Source of the DNA: Lumbricus rubellus
Taxonomy: Eukaryota; Annelida; Clitellata; Crassiclitellata; Lumbricidae
Direction of reading: 5' to 3'
NCBI GenBank assembly: GCA_945859605.1
Contig: OX243827.1
Span: forward strand, 26,739,852 to 26,803,851
DNA length: 64,000 nt
Under the pieces are notes generated by a model. It had not been told where the DNA came from. It worked only from the letters and a program-made list of their open reading frames with translations, and searched no databases. The position numbers and the translations under genes are program-made. This document shows positions 61,376-64,000 of this stretch, piece by piece. The first letter of the stretch is position 1. Every line of letters begins with the position of its first letter.

Positions 61376-64000
61376 CTATTGCGTAATACGAACCATGAGC
61401 AAGACCTTCACAGAAATTGATCTACAGTCTACAATAATATAATTGCAGTTGTGCCGTCGATGCGTGAATACCTCTGAGCTTTGTGAGAAGAGCGATATCA
61501 AATTGCAGTTGTGTTGTATTTTACTGTATTGTATTGAACTGTATAATAATTGCATTGTATTGTATTGCATTGAACTGTATTGCTTTGTATTACAAGAATG
61601 GCGTTCAATCAGTTGGACAAGTACCTCAAATCATGACGAAACTCATGGTCTCTTTCAATGCTCTTCATGTAAATTTCTTCAACTACTGTGATGTTTTTAT
61701 CTATAAAAGTCCAGTTGGACTCTGGAACTATCACGCGTTCGATTCCGGATCACGTTATGCATGGTCTGCGATCTGCACAGAACGGAAGTGTCATGATCTG
61801 GGGATGAACCTGCGGACATTTTCACTTTCCTTCAGCTCAGTTATAACCATGGGCGCCCGTATAAATTTTTGCCGGAGACAATATTCGTGGTTAAATTTTT
61901 ACAGCAGGTGCTTTCGAAATGCAAAAGAGGAAATTATGAACATGGGTATTTTTTATAGAAAAATGACACACAGATTATAATAACCATGAGCCCCCGCACA
62001 CAGAGATAAGAGGGGCAATTGCCGTCTGGAAAAATTGACTTCTATTTTTCTAACTACCACTTTTTGGTTGTAACAAATTTCTTCGCACTAGAGCACTAAT
62101 GAAGCCAATTACACAGAAGATGGAACTAAGCAATTTACACACAGAGCAAGACGTAGAATAATTATTATCTTTGTGGTTATTATAATGATGAGTGAACTGA
62201 GAGTAAACTGTCGTTGGGAAGATGAGACGACGAGGCAGAGGACTTGTCATGACCATCATATGCCGAGACTAAGAAAGTGAGCTCGCTAGCATTTCATACC
62301 CATGTCTGCATCAAGGCTTAGGCTTCTCCCTCTTCTACTTGAGTGCTATTATAAGCGCGCACCAAGCGAACGTTGGCATAACTAACAATCGAGTAGCACG
62401 ACCGAAATAAAATATTTTAAGCGGTAGGAAAATGAACCATTGTTTGCGATATGGCAAATGAGGTCACATGATGCATTCTGGTGTAGGCGCAAGGGCTTCT
62501 GGTGTAGGCTACCCGGGTAAAACAACGTTCCTGTCTCTGCCATGTTAAAATTTCATCTGTTAAAAGTCGTTTTAAACTAACACCTTTACTGAATTCTAAC
62601 ATTTTAGCAAGTGGAATGTTGGCCAGCATGTCACACTATAACTGTCACTTAAGTCATAGTTGTTCTGCTCTACATTTGATCTCTCTTATGCCACAAAGTG
62701 CGACATAATAAAAAAATTAATAGTAAAACACTAGCGATCATGGTTAGAGGAATTTCTACAGACCATGGTGTACATCGTGCTGTAAGTTTTTGACTCAAAC
62801 TGATGTCGATATCTGGCTAAATTGTTAGGCTAAAAGCTTGAATAAAGCATTGCCAATAAAAAGTTTATGGGGTTTTGTTATTAGTTTATTACCATACGTT
62901 TTGCATAAAACGACTTCTAACTGTTGGATTTTATCATCGTAGCTATTGCATTTTTTAAAATTTTACCAATGGATAAGCCAGAGTCCTTTTCGCATCTACC
63001 CGAATACATCATGTTGCCATATTCGCAAAAGCTACTTTTCATTCTTCCTGCGTGTTAAAATCTTTGACCACATAAGTTTTTTGTCGCAGTGTGCATAACG
63101 CTGACACCTAGCGAAAAGAATGTTAACAGAAAAGTGATTGCTGTGCCCTTAACTAACCTGAAGGGCAATCGTGATTATCAATAAATCATTAAATCAATCA
63201 ATGAATCAATCAATTAATCAATCAATCAATTAACCAACCAATCAACTGATCAATCAGTCAATGTTGTATCGAAACATTTTAAGGCAAGGCACTCTTAATT
63301 AAAGAAAGCAACGACATGTAAAATGGTAACAAAATGGATGTTATAGTATTTGTTACAAGAATGATGAGTACACATCGATATGTTAAGTTACTTCGTGGCA
63401 TAAATTATACTCGTAAGCTGATCAGCTGGAGATTGTGTGAAATAAGCACCGTCTTATTATTGATGCTTACATTCCGAACCAAAGATCCTCATTGCATGGT
63501 ATGCTTTACACCAGCAATGAACCGGGTTTCTCAAGGCTGGGCAGCTGAAAGTCTCAGCTTGGAATCATAGGAACGCCAAACACCTGGAAGCTATGTGCAT
63601 GTTATTGTTTCTCGAGTGGTTATGGGCAGTCTTGGGCGTGAACATTTCCTTTAGTATTGTTGATACGTAGGTGGTTACAATAATATTATAATACCGACAT
63701 TTAAATATTCACAATAGAAACAAAACATCCGAACTGGCTTTGTCTAGACAATTGTGATTACAATGCATTGGATTTTGATAGACAATAATAAATATTGTAA
63801 TGTCTTGAAGCTATTTTCGCATCGTTGTAGGTGCGGAACTACATTTATAATGTTGCATAATTAATTAGCTAAATTCATTCATTATTCTATAGTTCGTTCA
63901 CAAAGTCGTTCGTTGGTTCATTCCTTCAATCATTTCTTCTAATACAGATATAATAACATTGTGATAGACATGTCTATGAATTAGTAGGTTAGAACGCTGT
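61376..64000. other. Intergenic sequence at the right edge
   Basis: No supported gene. 61500-61600 is rich in TGTATTG words. 61850-62060 shares GGGCGCCCG- and CCCCCGCACA-type text with 52430-52745, suggesting another dispersed repeat. 62345-62400 (GCGCACCAAGCGAACGTTGG) and 63095-63115 (GCTGACACCTAGCGAA) match 19355-19455, the duplicated-unit remnant. Confidence 0.45.

Overview
This is animal genomic DNA. Genes are split by GT-AG introns, introns and intergenic space are AT-rich, and transposons, SINEs and microsatellites are dense. A marine invertebrate is likely; an echinoderm or hemichordate is possible but cannot be proven from this window.

The backbone is a head-to-tail cluster of four paralogous receptor genes, all on the minus strand. 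From right to left they are paralog 4 (59476 to 37688), paralog 3 (33929 to 21812), paralog 2 (18060 to 8990) and paralog 1 (3248 to beyond the left edge). Each complete copy has eight exons: an 11-residue signal-peptide exon, two exons for a first C-type-lectin-like domain (CTLD1), two for a second (CTLD2), a Ser/Thr-rich stalk, a transmembrane exon and one cytoplasmic exon. The first six introns are phase 1 and the last is phase 2. The tails carry rows of YxxV/I/L motifs (ITIM/ITSM-like) and, in some copies, YxEP motifs. The predicted product is a type I receptor with paired lectin-like heads, a mucin-like stalk and an inhibitory-type tail. Paralogs 2 and 3 are open throughout (520 and 517 residues). 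Paralog 4 has lost two ancestral splice acceptors. All four share a TATA-like block about 200 bp upstream of the ATG.

The intron before the tail exon has collected insertions. In paralog 4 it holds a 10,117-bp Polinton/Maverick-type element at 38453-48569, with 686-bp near-identical terminal inverted repeats and a perfect 6-bp target duplication (TTTGGT). It encodes a protein-primed family B DNA polymerase spread over eight exons, with a frameshift before catalytic motif C, and a small spliced protein with two PC4-like domains. No integrase, packaging ATPase or capsid gene was recognised. In paralog 3 the same intron holds a CR1/L2-like LINE, a palindromic repeat cluster and two nested mariner elements.

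Other repeats include several truncated CR1/L2-like LINEs, a tRNA-derived SINE that shares its 3' hairpin with those LINEs, a second SINE family, three hAT-type MITEs (two with perfect 8-bp target duplications), perfect palindromes and a local duplication/inversion in paralog 2. About 60-64 kb is mostly unannotatable intergenic DNA with faint traces of the duplicated unit.
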